NCBI RefSeq assembly: GCF_016918855.1 | Contig: NZ_JADKYB010000001.1 | Location: forward strand, 372,001-436,000 | Direction of reading: 5' to 3' | Source: Actinacidiphila acididurans | GTDB lineage: Bacteria > Actinomycetota > Actinomycetes > Streptomycetales > Streptomycetaceae | DNA: 64,000 nt | Shown: positions 24,757 to 33,398 of the stretch, in pieces | Layout of the letters: every line of letters starts with the position of its first letter | How positions within the stretch are numbered: the first letter of the stretch is position 1 | Position numbers and translations under genes: made by a program | Notes under the pieces: generated by a model | What the model was told of the DNA's origin: nothing | The model's database searches: none | Seen by the model: only the letters and a program-made list of their open reading frames with translations

Positions 24757-25539
24757 GTGTCGGCCACACCAGAGGATGCCGTCCGTAAAGGCGTGAGTCC
24801 CCCTCTCGTCCTGCTCCACGGCGGCGGGCCGGGCGTCGACGCCGACAGCAATTGGGCGGGTGTACGCCCGCGGCTCTCCAGCGAGTTCCGCTGCCTGGCC
24901 CCGGATCTTCTCGGGTTCGGCACGCGGATCGCCGGATCCGCCGGGATCAAGGGGCCGCGGGCCTGGGCGACGGCCCGGGCACGGCAGGTCCTGGACATCC
25001 TCGATCGGCACGGCCTGGAACGTGTGCACCTGGTGGGCAACTCGGCCGCGGGCGGAGCCGCCGCGTTGGCCCTTCTGTCCCTGGCGCCCGACCGGATCGG
25101 GCGCGCGGTCGTCATGGGGGGAGCAGGGACGGGGCCGCTGCCGGCAACGGTTCCCTTCTATGACGACCCGACAAAGAGGTCCATGCGGGCCACCCTTGGC
25201 AGGTTGGTCGCCGACGAGAGCGTCCACGATGCCCTCCTCGACGAACTCGCTGAGATCCGGCTGCGGCAAGCACTGCGTCCTGGAGCGGAGGCGGCCTTCC
25301 GGTCGATGTTCGCCGACGTCGTCGACGGCCCCCCTCCCGTCGATCCCACGAAGATCACCAAACCGGTCCTCGCCCTGCACGGGGAGCGCGACCGGGTCTC
25401 CCCGCCCGAGGTTTCCCAGCGCCTCGTCGACGCCTTGCCCAGCGCCCGCCTCGAGGTGGTGGCGGGGGCCGGGCACTGGATCCACGTCGACCGGCCGGAT
25501 GAATTCTGCAGCCTGGTAGGGGAGTTCCTGAGCGCATGA
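24757..25539 (+). CDS. Alpha/beta hydrolase (meta-cleavage C-C hydrolase type)
   Basis: The 260-residue alpha/beta hydrolase starts at GTG 24757. The oxyanion region is LLHGGGPGVDADSNW, the nucleophile Ser96 lies in VGNSAAGGAAA, Asp212 in HGERDRVSP and His240 in GAGHWIHVDRP. GGGPG before the nucleophile elbow is typical of MhpC/BphD-type hydrolases that cut C-C bonds of ring-opened products. The end overlaps the monooxygenase start by ATGA, so it heads a four-gene operon. A second related hydrolase lies at 32579, so one of the two may have another ester or C-C substrate. Confidence 0.85.
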   Translation: MSATPEDAVRKGVSPPLVLLHGGGPGVDADSNWAGVRPRLSSEFRCLAPDLLGFGTRIAGSAGIKGPRAWATARARQVLDILDRHGLERVHLVGNSAAGGAAALALLSLAPDRIGRAVVMGGAGTGPLPATVPFYDDPTKRSMRATLGRLVADESVHDALLDELAEIRLRQALRPGAEAAFRSMFADVVDGPPPVDPTKITKPVLALHGERDRVSPPEVSQRLVDALPSARLEVVAGAGHWIHVDRPDEFCSLVGEFLSA

Positions 25540-27167
25540 CACAGCCGATCAGCAACAGTGAGGACCGGGTCGAGGTCCTGGTCGTCGGTGCCGGCCCGGC
25601 TGGCCTGACCCTCGCCATCGACCTGGCCCGGCGCGGCGTGGCGTGTCACGTCGTGGAGGCGACCGAAGAACGGGGCGTCAATCCCCGGTGCAACACCACA
25701 TCCGCGCGGTCGATGGAAATCTTCCGGCGACTGGGACTCGCGGACGACATCCGGCGGGCCGGACTGCCCGAGGACTACCCCACCTCGATCCAGTACCGGA
25801 CGACCCTGAGCGGTGAGGAGATCTTCCGCCTCGACCTGCCGGCGGCCCGCGACGTGCTGGACGGTGTCGGCAAGGACCAATGGCCCACCCCGGAGCCGCA
25901 GCACCGGATCTCACAACTGTTCCTCGAGCCGATCCTGGAGCAGTACGCGAGCGGGCTTCCCGGACTGACCCTCGAGCGTGGGACCCGGCTGGTCGAGTTC
26001 CGGCAGGACGACGACCACGTCGAGGCGGTCGTGGAGGCCGCCGGGGTGCGCCGGACCCTGCACTGTGCCTACGTCGTGGGCTGCGACGGCGCCCACAGCA
26101 CCGTCCGACGCCAGCTGGGCATCCGCTACGAGGGTGTCGACGCGATCCAGCAGTTCGTATCGACCTTCCTCCGCTCACCCGAGCTCGGGCGGCTGGCCGC
26201 ACGGGACCGGGCCTGGACGTACTGGACCTACGGCCGCCGGATCGCTTCGCTGATCGCCATCGACGGTGACTCGCTGTGGCTCAACCACGTTGCCTTCGCC
26301 CCCGATCACGACACCGAGGGCGAGGATCCCGAGGAGCTCCTGCGGGAGGCGGTGGGGAAGCCCGTCGAGCACGAGGTGCTCGGCGTGGTGCGCTGGACCG
26401 GACGCCGGCTCGTCGCCGAGCGGTACCGCACGGGGCGGGTGTTCCTGGCCGGCGACGCCGCCCACATCTGGATCCCCGTCGGGGGGTTCGGCATGAACGC
26501 GGGGATCCAGGACGCGGCCACGCTGGGCTGGATGCTGGCGGCGGTCCACCACGGGTGGGCGCCGCCGTCTCTGCTCGACGCGTACGAACCGGAGCGCAAG
26601 CCGGTGGGTGAGCAGTTCGCCCGTGCGGTGGGGACGGCGGCGCACAAATCGTTCGCGGAGTTCTCGCCGGACATCCACCTGCCGGGCCCGGACGGCGAGC
26701 GGGCTCGCGCGGCGTTCGCCGACCGGCTCGCGGTCACGGAGCCGCACCGGTATTCACCCGACGGCTTCAGCTTCGGCTACCACTACGCGCAATCCCCGCT
26801 GGTGGTCGGCGGCGAAAAGCAGGTCGCGATCACCATGGGTGGTCACCTCGAACGAGCGCGGCCCGGCTTCCGGCTGCCGCACGTCTGGCTCGACGACGAC
26901 CGGTCGGTGCTCGACGTGCTCGGCCCCGGCTTCACCCTGCTGCGGACGGACACAGCCGTCGGTGTGGCGTCCTGGACCCTGGCGGCTCGTGAACTCGGCA
27001 TCCCCTTGGCCGTGGTCGACCTGCCCGCCCGGTGGCCTGACCGCTATCCCACCGAGCTGCTGCTCGTGCGTCCTGACCAGCACGTCGCCTGGATGGGCGG
27101 GGCGGACGCCCGTCCCGACGAGCTCCTGAACACAGTCACCGGGCGCGCTGTCGCCCACCAGCGGTAA
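25536..27167 (+). CDS. FAD-dependent aromatic hydroxylase (MhpA-like)
   Basis: This class A flavin monooxygenase of 543 residues has three family motifs. The FAD/NAD dinucleotide motif is VVGAGPAGLTLAIDLARRG at 12-30, the DG motif YVVGCDGAHSTVRRQLG is at about 180-196, and GRVFLAGDAAHIWIPVGGFG binds the FAD ribityl chain. NAGIQDAATLGWML follows. A thioredoxin-like C-terminal domain is suggested by VLDVLGPGFTLLRTD. This group (MhpA, phenol and resorcinol hydroxylases) hydroxylates phenolic acids next to an existing hydroxyl and produces the catechol needed by the extradiol dioxygenase. The start overlaps the hydrolase stop. Confidence 0.9.
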   Translation: MTQPISNSEDRVEVLVVGAGPAGLTLAIDLARRGVACHVVEATEERGVNPRCNTTSARSMEIFRRLGLADDIRRAGLPEDYPTSIQYRTTLSGEEIFRLDLPAARDVLDGVGKDQWPTPEPQHRISQLFLEPILEQYASGLPGLTLERGTRLVEFRQDDDHVEAVVEAAGVRRTLHCAYVVGCDGAHSTVRRQLGIRYEGVDAIQQFVSTFLRSPELGRLAARDRAWTYWTYGRRIASLIAIDGDSLWLNHVAFAPDHDTEGEDPEELLREAVGKPVEHEVLGVVRWTGRRLVAERYRTGRVFLAGDAAHIWIPVGGFGMNAGIQDAATLGWMLAAVHHGWAPPSLLDAYEPERKPVGEQFARAVGTAAHKSFAEFSPDIHLPGPDGERARAAFADRLAVTEPHRYSPDGFSFGYHYAQSPLVVGGEKQVAITMGGHLERARPGFRLPHVWLDDDRSVLDVLGPGFTLLRTDTAVGVASWTLAARELGIPLAVVDLPARWPDRYPTELLLVRPDQHVAWMGGADARPDELLNTVTGRAVAHQR

Positions 27168-27187
27168 AGATCACCAGGAGAAGGCAC

Positions 27188-29290
27188 ATGTCATACGCAT
27201 TGGGCATCGACGTGGGCGGCACGTTCACCGACGCGGTCGCCTCGGACGGTGCGGGCCGGATCGTGTCGGCCAAGACGCCGACCACGCCGCCGCACCGCGA
27301 GGTCGGTGTCATGCGCGCGATCGAGGACATTGCGGGCGAGCTGGGTATCGGCGTCGCTGAACTGCTCACACAGACCGACTACATCGCCCACGGCACGACC
27401 GCGTCGATCAACGCTCTCGTCCAGGGCCACGTGGCCGACGTCGGGCTCATCGCCACGAAGGGCCACCGGGACGCGATCTACATCATGAATGCCGAGGGCC
27501 GCACTCTGGGCCGGTCGGCTCATGAGGTCCAGGACACGCTCCGGCAGCGCAAGCCCGCACCGCTGATCCCGAAGTACCGGGCGCTCGAAGTCACCGAGCG
27601 GATCGACCACTCCGGGAAGGTGCTGGTCCCGCTGGACGAGGACGAGGTCCGCCATGTCGCGCGGTCCCTCGTGGACCAGGGCGTCGAGGCGATCGCGGTC
27701 TGTCTGCTGTGGTCGTTCAAGAACGGTGCCCACGAACAGCGCGTCCGCGAACTGATCCACGAGATCGCCCCGGACATGTACGTCACGCTCTCCTGCGAGG
27801 TCAGTCCGCGCATCCGCGAGTTCGCGCGAACCTCCACGACGATCATGAATGCCCAGGTGGGCCCGCGGTTGCGCACGTATCTCCTGCCCCTGCAAAAGCA
27901 CTTGGAGGAGGGCGGACTCAAAGGGCCCCTGCTGGTCATGCAGAGCGAGGGCGGCACCATCACCGCCGACCGGGCACCCGAACACGCCATCACCACCGTC
28001 GGGTCCGTACTGTCCGGCGGTGTCATCGGCGGGATGCGCCTGGCCGAGCAACTGGGGCACCGCAACGTCATCACCACCGATGTCGGCGGCACGACGTTCC
28101 TGGCGGGACTCATCGTCGACGGGGAGCCGGTCATGGCGCCGGGCTCCATCGTCAACCAGTTCCCGATCAACGCGGCGACCATCCGCGTGCACACCATCGG
28201 CTCGGGTGGCGGGGCACTCGCGTCCGTGGACGCCGGCGGCAACCTGCGACTGGGCCCGCAAAGCGCCGAGGCCGTCCCCGGTCCCGCCTGCTACGGCAAC
28301 GGCGGCACACGCCCCACGAACACCGACGCGAACCTGGTCCTCGGCATCCTCAGCCCGCATGGGCTGCTCGGCGGCCGGAAGCCGCTCCGGATGGACCTGG
28401 CGCGGCAAGCGATCCGCGAGCATGTGGCCGAGCCGCTCGGCCTGTCCGTCGAGGAAGCCGCCATCGCCATCCACGAGGTGCAGAACGCACAGGCGGGAGA
28501 CCTCCTGCGCCGGGCCGTCGTGCAGGCCGGCTACGACCCCCGCGACTTCGTCGCCTACGCCTTCGGCGGTGCCGGACCCGCCCACTGCGCCGGCTACTGC
28601 CAGGACCTGGGAGTGAGCGAAGTCGTCGTTCCGCTGGGGCCCGTTGCCTCCGCCTTCTCGGCCTACGGTCTTGCGGCCTCGGACATCGTCATGAGCGCCG
28701 AACTGTCCGATCCGTCCTCCTTCCCGGTCGATCACACCGTGCTCGAATCCCACTACGCCCGCCTGGAAGCCGACCTGCAACGCGCCCTGGACCGGCAGAA
28801 GGTGAAGTTCCACGACGTGACAGTGCAGCGTGAGATCGACCTGCGCTACTCGATGCAGGTCACCGAACTGGCGACGGCCGTCCCGGACACGGAGTTCACC
28901 GAGCGCACCGGTGACGAGATCCTCGAGCGTTTCGAGGAACAGTACGAACGCATCAACGGGAGCGGCGCCGGCTACCGCGAGGCCGGTGTGCAGGCGATCA
29001 CCTATCGCGTACGGGCCAAGGCCGGCCTCGGCTTTCCCATCAGGCTTCCCGCCGTCCCCGAGGCCGACGGCCCCGACCCGGCGGAAGCCCTGCTCGCAGA
29101 GCGCGACGTCTGCCTCGACTCACAGATCGGCTTCGTGCCCACACCCGTTTACGACTATGCCCGGCTGCGCGCGGGCCACGAACTCGTCGGGCCGGCGATC
29201 GTCGACGTCCCGACCACGGTGGTCGTGGTCCCCGCCGGGGTCACCGGCCGGGTCGACCACTTGGGCAACCTCGTTCTGCGCTACCAGTGA
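27188..29290 (+). CDS. HyuA-type ATPase subunit (hydantoinase/oxoprolinase/ketone carboxylase)
   Basis: The 700-residue protein starts MSYALGIDVGGTFTDAVASD, the ATP-binding motif of the HyuA superfamily, and continues with DYIAHGTTASINALVQGHV, EVSPRIREFARTSTTIMNA and VVTTDVGGTTFLAG-like NVITTDVGGTTFLAGLI. The family phosphorylates an enolisable substrate or cyclic amide using ATP. Members include N-methylhydantoinase A, 5-oxoprolinase and the large subunits of acetone and acetophenone carboxylases. AAGGAG precedes ATG 27188. It pairs with the HyuB gene downstream. In an aromatic pathway a ketone carboxylase role is more likely than hydantoin hydrolysis, but this is inference. Confidence 0.88.
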   Translation: MSYALGIDVGGTFTDAVASDGAGRIVSAKTPTTPPHREVGVMRAIEDIAGELGIGVAELLTQTDYIAHGTTASINALVQGHVADVGLIATKGHRDAIYIMNAEGRTLGRSAHEVQDTLRQRKPAPLIPKYRALEVTERIDHSGKVLVPLDEDEVRHVARSLVDQGVEAIAVCLLWSFKNGAHEQRVRELIHEIAPDMYVTLSCEVSPRIREFARTSTTIMNAQVGPRLRTYLLPLQKHLEEGGLKGPLLVMQSEGGTITADRAPEHAITTVGSVLSGGVIGGMRLAEQLGHRNVITTDVGGTTFLAGLIVDGEPVMAPGSIVNQFPINAATIRVHTIGSGGGALASVDAGGNLRLGPQSAEAVPGPACYGNGGTRPTNTDANLVLGILSPHGLLGGRKPLRMDLARQAIREHVAEPLGLSVEEAAIAIHEVQNAQAGDLLRRAVVQAGYDPRDFVAYAFGGAGPAHCAGYCQDLGVSEVVVPLGPVASAFSAYGLAASDIVMSAELSDPSSFPVDHTVLESHYARLEADLQRALDRQKVKFHDVTVQREIDLRYSMQVTELATAVPDTEFTERTGDEILERFEEQYERINGSGAGYREAGVQAITYRVRAKAGLGFPIRLPAVPEADGPDPAEALLAERDVCLDSQIGFVPTPVYDYARLRAGHELVGPAIVDVPTTVVVVPAGVTGRVDHLGNLVLRYQ

Positions 29291-29301
29291 GGACAGCTTC
29301 C

Positions 29302-31626
29302 ATGACATCCAGGATCCCCGGGGCGGACGAGTTCACCAGCCGGCCCCTGCCACGCGAGGAACTGCTGCGGCAGATCTCGCCCACCCTGCCGCTGCACCGG
29401 ATCGACGACGAGCGGGCCGACCAGGTCGATGCCCTGACCTACGAGGTCGTCCGTCACCGGCTGTGGGCCATCACCCAGGAAATGGGCGAGACGCTGCGGC
29501 GGATGTCGGGCTCGCACGTGGTCACCGAGTCCAACGACTTCAACTTCTCCATCTGCGACGAGCTCGGCGAGCAGGTCCAGGTCGGTGCCTACAACATCGG
29601 ACTGATCGGCTCGATGGACCTGGCCATCGTCTGGACGCTGCGCAATCGCAGTGACAACCCGGGCATCGCCGAGGGCGACATGTTCTTGTGCAACGACCCG
29701 TGGATCGGTGGCGGGCTGCACCAGAACGACGCCGCGGTCCTGGCCCCGATTTTCCACGACGGCAAGCTGTTCGGCTGGACAACGGCCATCGCCCACCAGG
29801 TCGACCTGGGCGGGCCGCGGCCGGGCTCGTTCAGCCCGTCGGCCCAGGACGTGTTCGGCGAGGCGGTGCCCACTCCGCCGCTCAAGGTGGTGCGTGACGG
29901 CGTGCTGCAGCGTGACGTCGCGGATGCCTGGGTGCGCCGGTCGCGCCTGCCGCACCTGGTGGGTCTCGACCTGCGAGCCAAGATCGCGGCCAACAAGAAC
30001 GCCATCGAGCAGATCCTCCGGCTCATCACCAAGTACGGCGCCGACACCGTCAAGGGCGTGATGCGCCGGATGATGGACGACGCCGAGCGGCGGCTGCGGG
30101 CCAAACTCGAGACCCTGCCCGACGGGACGTGGACCGCGGTCGGCTATCAGGAGCAGTCGCAGACCGGTGACCGTGGTCTGCACGCCATCAAGGTCGCAAT
30201 GACGAAGGAAGCGGACCGGCTCGTCTTCGACTTCCGCGGAACGGCCGAGCAGACCGGCATCATCAACTGCCCCTACCCGGGGCTGCGGGCCGGGATCGTC
30301 TTCACGATGCTGCCTTTGCTGGCCGGGGACATCCCCTGGGCCGCGGGCGGACTGATGCGCTGCTTCGAGATCGTCACCGACGAGGACACCATCACCAACG
30401 CCTCGTTCCCGGCCGCCGTGGGCAAGGGACCCTTCGGCCCGGCGTGGGGAGCGGGCAACCTGGTGGCCGAGGTGCTCGCCAAGATGCTGGACGCCGAACC
30501 GGCACATCGCAGCGACGTGCAGTCGATCTGCAACGGCACCACCGACCTGTGCGTCGTGTCCGGCGTCGACGTCCGCGGCGGCGGCAGCAAGCGCTTCGTG
30601 TCTCCCGTCTTCGACGTCATGGCCGGCGGCTACGGGGCCCAAGTGCACCACGACGGTGTCGACACCGGCGGCCGGCTCATCATCCCCTCCGCACGGGCAC
30701 CCGACGTAGAGATGACCGAGTACCTCTACCCCCTCGTGGCCCTGTGGCGGCGGGAGCAGACCGACTCCGGCGGACCGGGGCGGCAGCGCGGAGGCATGAG
30801 CGGCTCGGTCTGCTACGTGCAGCACCCGGACCAGACCGGGACGATGTCCCTGGTCGTCTCGGGAACCGGCAAGGTCGCGAACCAGAACGTCGGACTGGCC
30901 GGGGGATACCCCGGAAACTCCCAACTCGACCTGGTGGTACGCGGCATCGATGTTCCCCAACTCGCCCGGGCGGCCGCCATTCCCACGGACCTGGGCGAGC
31001 TCGGCGGCGAGGTCGAAGTGCTGCCCTGCGAAGGGGAATCCGACCTCGGTCCCGGCGACGCCCTTTACCTGCACTGGCAGGCCGGTGGCGGGTACGGCGA
31101 CCCGCTTCTGCGAGCGGCGGAAAGTGTGCGCGACGACGTGCTGCAGGTACGTGTGTCGGCGGATGCCGCGCGGGATGTCTACGGCGTCGTGCTCCGCGAG
31201 GACGGTGCGGTGGACGCGACCGCGACCGAGGAGTTCCGGGAGCAACTGCGGCACCGTCGTGCCTCCGGCGCCGGGCTGTCCGACACCGCGCTCGCGCCGA
31301 TCGGCACGCCGGATCCGAGCGGGGCACGCCGACTCGACGACAACCTCGCCGTCCGGGAATCGCCGGACGGGGGCACGGTGGTGTGCGTCCACTGCGGCAC
31401 CGAGATCGGACCACTGGCCGGGAGCGCGTTCGTCGCGGCACTGGCCCGCCGCGACTCGGCACCGACCGAAGCGGGCCCTCACATCTGGCACGACCCCCTG
31501 GTGTACGTCGATGCGGAGGTCGTCTTCCGGCAGCTGTTCTGCCCGGGCTGCCTGACCGCGGTCAACTCCCGCGTCGTGCCCGTCGACCACCCCCTCCCCG
31601 CCGACCACTACAGGGGCTGGGCCTGA
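29302..31626 (+). CDS. HyuB-type subunit with C-terminal zinc-ribbon (carboxylase gamma-like) domain
   Basis: The product has 774 residues. About 1-600 is a complete HyuB domain (EVVRHRLWAITQEMGETLRR, GDMFLCNDPWIGGGLHQND, RPGSFSPSAQDVFGEAVPTP, GGYGDPLLR near the end). The last about 140 residues go beyond the usual end (VYGVVLREDGAVDATATEE). They contain CVHC (Cys695, Cys698) and CPGC (Cys747, Cys750), as in the small zinc-containing gamma subunits of acetone and acetophenone carboxylases. That points to a fused two-subunit carboxylase component. ATG 29302 follows GAGGAC; GTG 29287, overlapping the HyuA stop, is an alternative. Confidence 0.85.
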   Translation: MTSRIPGADEFTSRPLPREELLRQISPTLPLHRIDDERADQVDALTYEVVRHRLWAITQEMGETLRRMSGSHVVTESNDFNFSICDELGEQVQVGAYNIGLIGSMDLAIVWTLRNRSDNPGIAEGDMFLCNDPWIGGGLHQNDAAVLAPIFHDGKLFGWTTAIAHQVDLGGPRPGSFSPSAQDVFGEAVPTPPLKVVRDGVLQRDVADAWVRRSRLPHLVGLDLRAKIAANKNAIEQILRLITKYGADTVKGVMRRMMDDAERRLRAKLETLPDGTWTAVGYQEQSQTGDRGLHAIKVAMTKEADRLVFDFRGTAEQTGIINCPYPGLRAGIVFTMLPLLAGDIPWAAGGLMRCFEIVTDEDTITNASFPAAVGKGPFGPAWGAGNLVAEVLAKMLDAEPAHRSDVQSICNGTTDLCVVSGVDVRGGGSKRFVSPVFDVMAGGYGAQVHHDGVDTGGRLIIPSARAPDVEMTEYLYPLVALWRREQTDSGGPGRQRGGMSGSVCYVQHPDQTGTMSLVVSGTGKVANQNVGLAGGYPGNSQLDLVVRGIDVPQLARAAAIPTDLGELGGEVEVLPCEGESDLGPGDALYLHWQAGGGYGDPLLRAAESVRDDVLQVRVSADAARDVYGVVLREDGAVDATATEEFREQLRHRRASGAGLSDTALAPIGTPDPSGARRLDDNLAVRESPDGGTVVCVHCGTEIGPLAGSAFVAALARRDSAPTEAGPHIWHDPLVYVDAEVVFRQLFCPGCLTAVNSRVVPVDHPLPADHYRGWA

Positions 31627-31665
31627 GACCGGCTCGGGTCCGCCGCGCTCCATGGTCGTGAAAGA

Positions 31666-31677
31666 GAGAACGTTCTG
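31666..31677. promoter_or_regulatory. AGAACGTTCT operator F
   Basis: GAGAACGTTCTG, immediately upstream of TTGACA (31680-31685), the -35 box of the DUF308 gene promoter. Same placement as operator A at the oxidase promoter. Confidence 0.72.
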
Positions 31678-31679
31678 CT

Positions 31680-31708
31680 TTGACAGGACGCGGCGGACTG
31701 GTCATGCT
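31680..31708 (+). promoter_or_regulatory. Promoter of the DUF308 membrane-protein gene
   Basis: TTGACA at 31680-31685 and CATGCT at 31703-31708, 17 bases apart, between operators F and G. Confidence 0.5.
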
Positions 31709-31717
31709 GGAGCGAGA

Positions 31718-31729
31718 TAGAACGTTCCG
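31718..31729. promoter_or_regulatory. AGAACGTTCT operator G
   Basis: TAGAACGTTCCG, 52 bases after operator F, so the promoter is flanked by two sites as at 14638/14687. Confidence 0.68.
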
Positions 31730-31826
31730 TCCAGTGGCTCGTCCTACTCACCTCCATGCGGAGGAAGCGATCGCGGCGCCTGCTGAATCGCGCATTCCCC
31801 CTTCGTCACAGCCCGAAAGGAACATC

Positions 31827-32408
31827 GTGACCACCGTTGACTCGCCTGCCGCCGACTCGCCTGCGACCACCGGCCGATTCGCCCCCGCTCTGCGCCGGCT
31901 GTACTTCGTGCGGTTCGGGTTCGCCATCGTCTGGGCGGCCTTGCTGTTCGCCAACAGGTCCCACCTCGGGGCCCTCGGCATCACCCTGCTCGTCGTTTAC
32001 CCCTTGTTCGACGTCGCCGCGGCCGTCGTCGACATGCGCTCGTCCGGGGCGACCGGACCGATCCGCGGCCTGCAGGCGAACATCGCGATCAGTGCGATCG
32101 CCACCGTCGGCCTGGCGATCGCCGGCGCCTCCGGAGTCCCGGCAGTCCTGCGCGTGTGGGGTGCCTGGGCGATCGTTTCCGGTGCTGTCCAGCTGATCGT
32201 GGGTCTCAGCCGTTTCAAGGGCACGATGGGTGGCCAGTGGCCGATGATGCTCAGCGGTGGCATTTCCGTGCTGGCCGGGGCGTCGTTCATCCTGGGGGCC
32301 TCCGCCTCGAACCCCAAGCTGACCAACGTGGGCGGCTACGCCATTCTCGGCGGCGTCTTCTTCCTCGTCTCGGCGCTGCGTCTCGGTCGCGCCCGCACAG
32401 CGGACTGA
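31827..32408 (+). CDS. DUF308-like integral membrane protein
   Basis: The 193-residue protein starts at GTG 31827, preceded by GAAAGGAACATC. After a Ser/Pro/Ala-rich N-terminus there are about six hydrophobic segments in three hairpin-like pairs (YFVRFGFAIVWAALLFANR, LGITLLVVYPLFDVAAAVVD, ISGA-type loops, GGYAILGGVFFLVSALRLG). The pattern is that of HdeD/DUF308-family membrane proteins of unknown function. It has its own promoter flanked by two AGAACGTTCT sites and ends at a strong hairpin, so it is a single-gene member of the regulon. Possible roles in substrate entry or membrane stress are speculation. Confidence 0.75.
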   Translation: MTTVDSPAADSPATTGRFAPALRRLYFVRFGFAIVWAALLFANRSHLGALGITLLVVYPLFDVAAAVVDMRSSGATGPIRGLQANIAISAIATVGLAIAGASGVPAVLRVWGAWAIVSGAVQLIVGLSRFKGTMGGQWPMMLSGGISVLAGASFILGASASNPKLTNVGGYAILGGVFFLVSALRLGRARTAD

Positions 32409-32426
32409 CGTGGACAACTCGTATGA

Positions 32427-32469
32427 CTGGTGTCCCGTCCCGACCGATCGCCAGGGGACGGGACACCAG
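32427..32469. terminator. Terminator after the DUF308 gene
   Basis: Perfect 14-bp arms (CTGGTGTCCCGTCC at 32427-32440 and its complement at 32456-32469) with a 15-base loop, followed by CATGCTTTTCC. Confidence 0.8.
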
Positions 32470-32540
32470 CATGCTTTTCCCCGTAAGGGGTTCATGTGCT
32501 GGCCTCCGGCATGGAAGACGATCTCGATGATGTGTACACT

Positions 32541-32564
32541 TATGTAGTGAGCGCTACATACATG
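32541..32564. promoter_or_regulatory. GARCGYTACATACATG motif, copy S2 (with dyad)
   Basis: TATGTAG at 32541-32547 and CTACATA at 32554-32560 form a 7-bp dyad around TGAGCG, followed by CATG. This copy is the most symmetrical of the three and lies only 15 bases before the GTG start of the hydrolase. Confidence 0.65.
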
Positions 32565-32578
32565 ATTGGGGGACCGGA

Positions 32579-33394
32579 GTGACGAGCACATTGGATGTCG
32601 GGGACGCGCGGCTGGCCTATACCGAGGCCGGTTCGGGCGACCCGGTCGTGTGGCTGCACGGCTCGGGGCCGGGAGCCACGGGCATGAGCAACTTCGGCGG
32701 CAACCTGGCGGCCTTCGAGGACTACCGGAACATCGTGGTGGATCTCCCCGGCTGGGGAAGCTCCCCGCGGCCCGCCACGGATGAGCCACTGATCTTCCAC
32801 GCGGCCGAACGTGTGTGCCGCGCCATGACAGCCCTGGGGATCGAGCGGGCCCACCTGGTGGGCAACTCCTACGGCGGCGCCGTCGCGATGCGCATCGCGA
32901 TGCGCCGGCCCGACCGCGTGAACCGGCTCGTTCTCATGGCACCGGGCGGAGTGCTCCCGACGGACGCACCACCGTGGCCGGTCGGACTGGAGCGCCTCTT
33001 CGGCTACATGGCGGCCCAGAAGCCTTCGCGCGAAGCCATGGCCGAGTTCGTACGGCTGATGGTGTTCGACGAGACACTGGCGACCGAGTCCCTCATCGAC
33101 GAGCGGTACGAGTCGAGCCTGAGGGCCCACCCCGAGCTGCCGATCCCCCCGAACTTCGGCGACTTGACTCCCGACCTGGCTCTCGTCGCCGCCCCCACGC
33201 TGCTCGTCTGGGGGAGGGAGGACCAAACCGTTCCGCTGGCCTGGGCACCCAGGATCCTTGAGGGCATACCCGATGCGGAACTCCGCGTGCTGCCGCACTG
33301 CCGGCACTGGGTGCAGTACGAGCGCGCACCCGAGTTCAACCACATCGTTCGCGAGTTCCTCCAGGGTGGAGCAACCGCCGTAGCGGAGGGATGA
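32579..33394 (+). CDS. C-C bond hydrolase of the meta-cleavage pathway (BphD/MhpC/HsaD-like)
   Basis: The 271-residue alpha/beta hydrolase has VVWLHGSGPGATGMSNFGG, the glycine-rich oxyanion segment typical of 2-hydroxy-6-oxo-dienoate hydrolases. Ser97 lies in VGNSYGGAVAM, Asp215 in WGREDQTVP and His243 in HCRHWVQYERAPEFN. It starts at GTG 32579. The extradiol dioxygenase gene follows 4 bases after the stop, so ring opening and the next hydrolysis are co-expressed. It would release 2-hydroxypenta-2,4-dienoate for the MhpD-type hydratase. Confidence 0.9.
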   Translation: MTSTLDVGDARLAYTEAGSGDPVVWLHGSGPGATGMSNFGGNLAAFEDYRNIVVDLPGWGSSPRPATDEPLIFHAAERVCRAMTALGIERAHLVGNSYGGAVAMRIAMRRPDRVNRLVLMAPGGVLPTDAPPWPVGLERLFGYMAAQKPSREAMAEFVRLMVFDETLATESLIDERYESSLRAHPELPIPPNFGDLTPDLALVAAPTLLVWGREDQTVPLAWAPRILEGIPDAELRVLPHCRHWVQYERAPEFNHIVREFLQGGATAVAEG

Positions 33395-33398
33395 AACC

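Noticed and set aside
27188..31626. 5-oxoprolinase or true hydantoinase operon
   Set aside because: Possible by family, but the aromatic-pathway context and the zinc-ribbon extension favour a carboxylase; left open in the gene entries.
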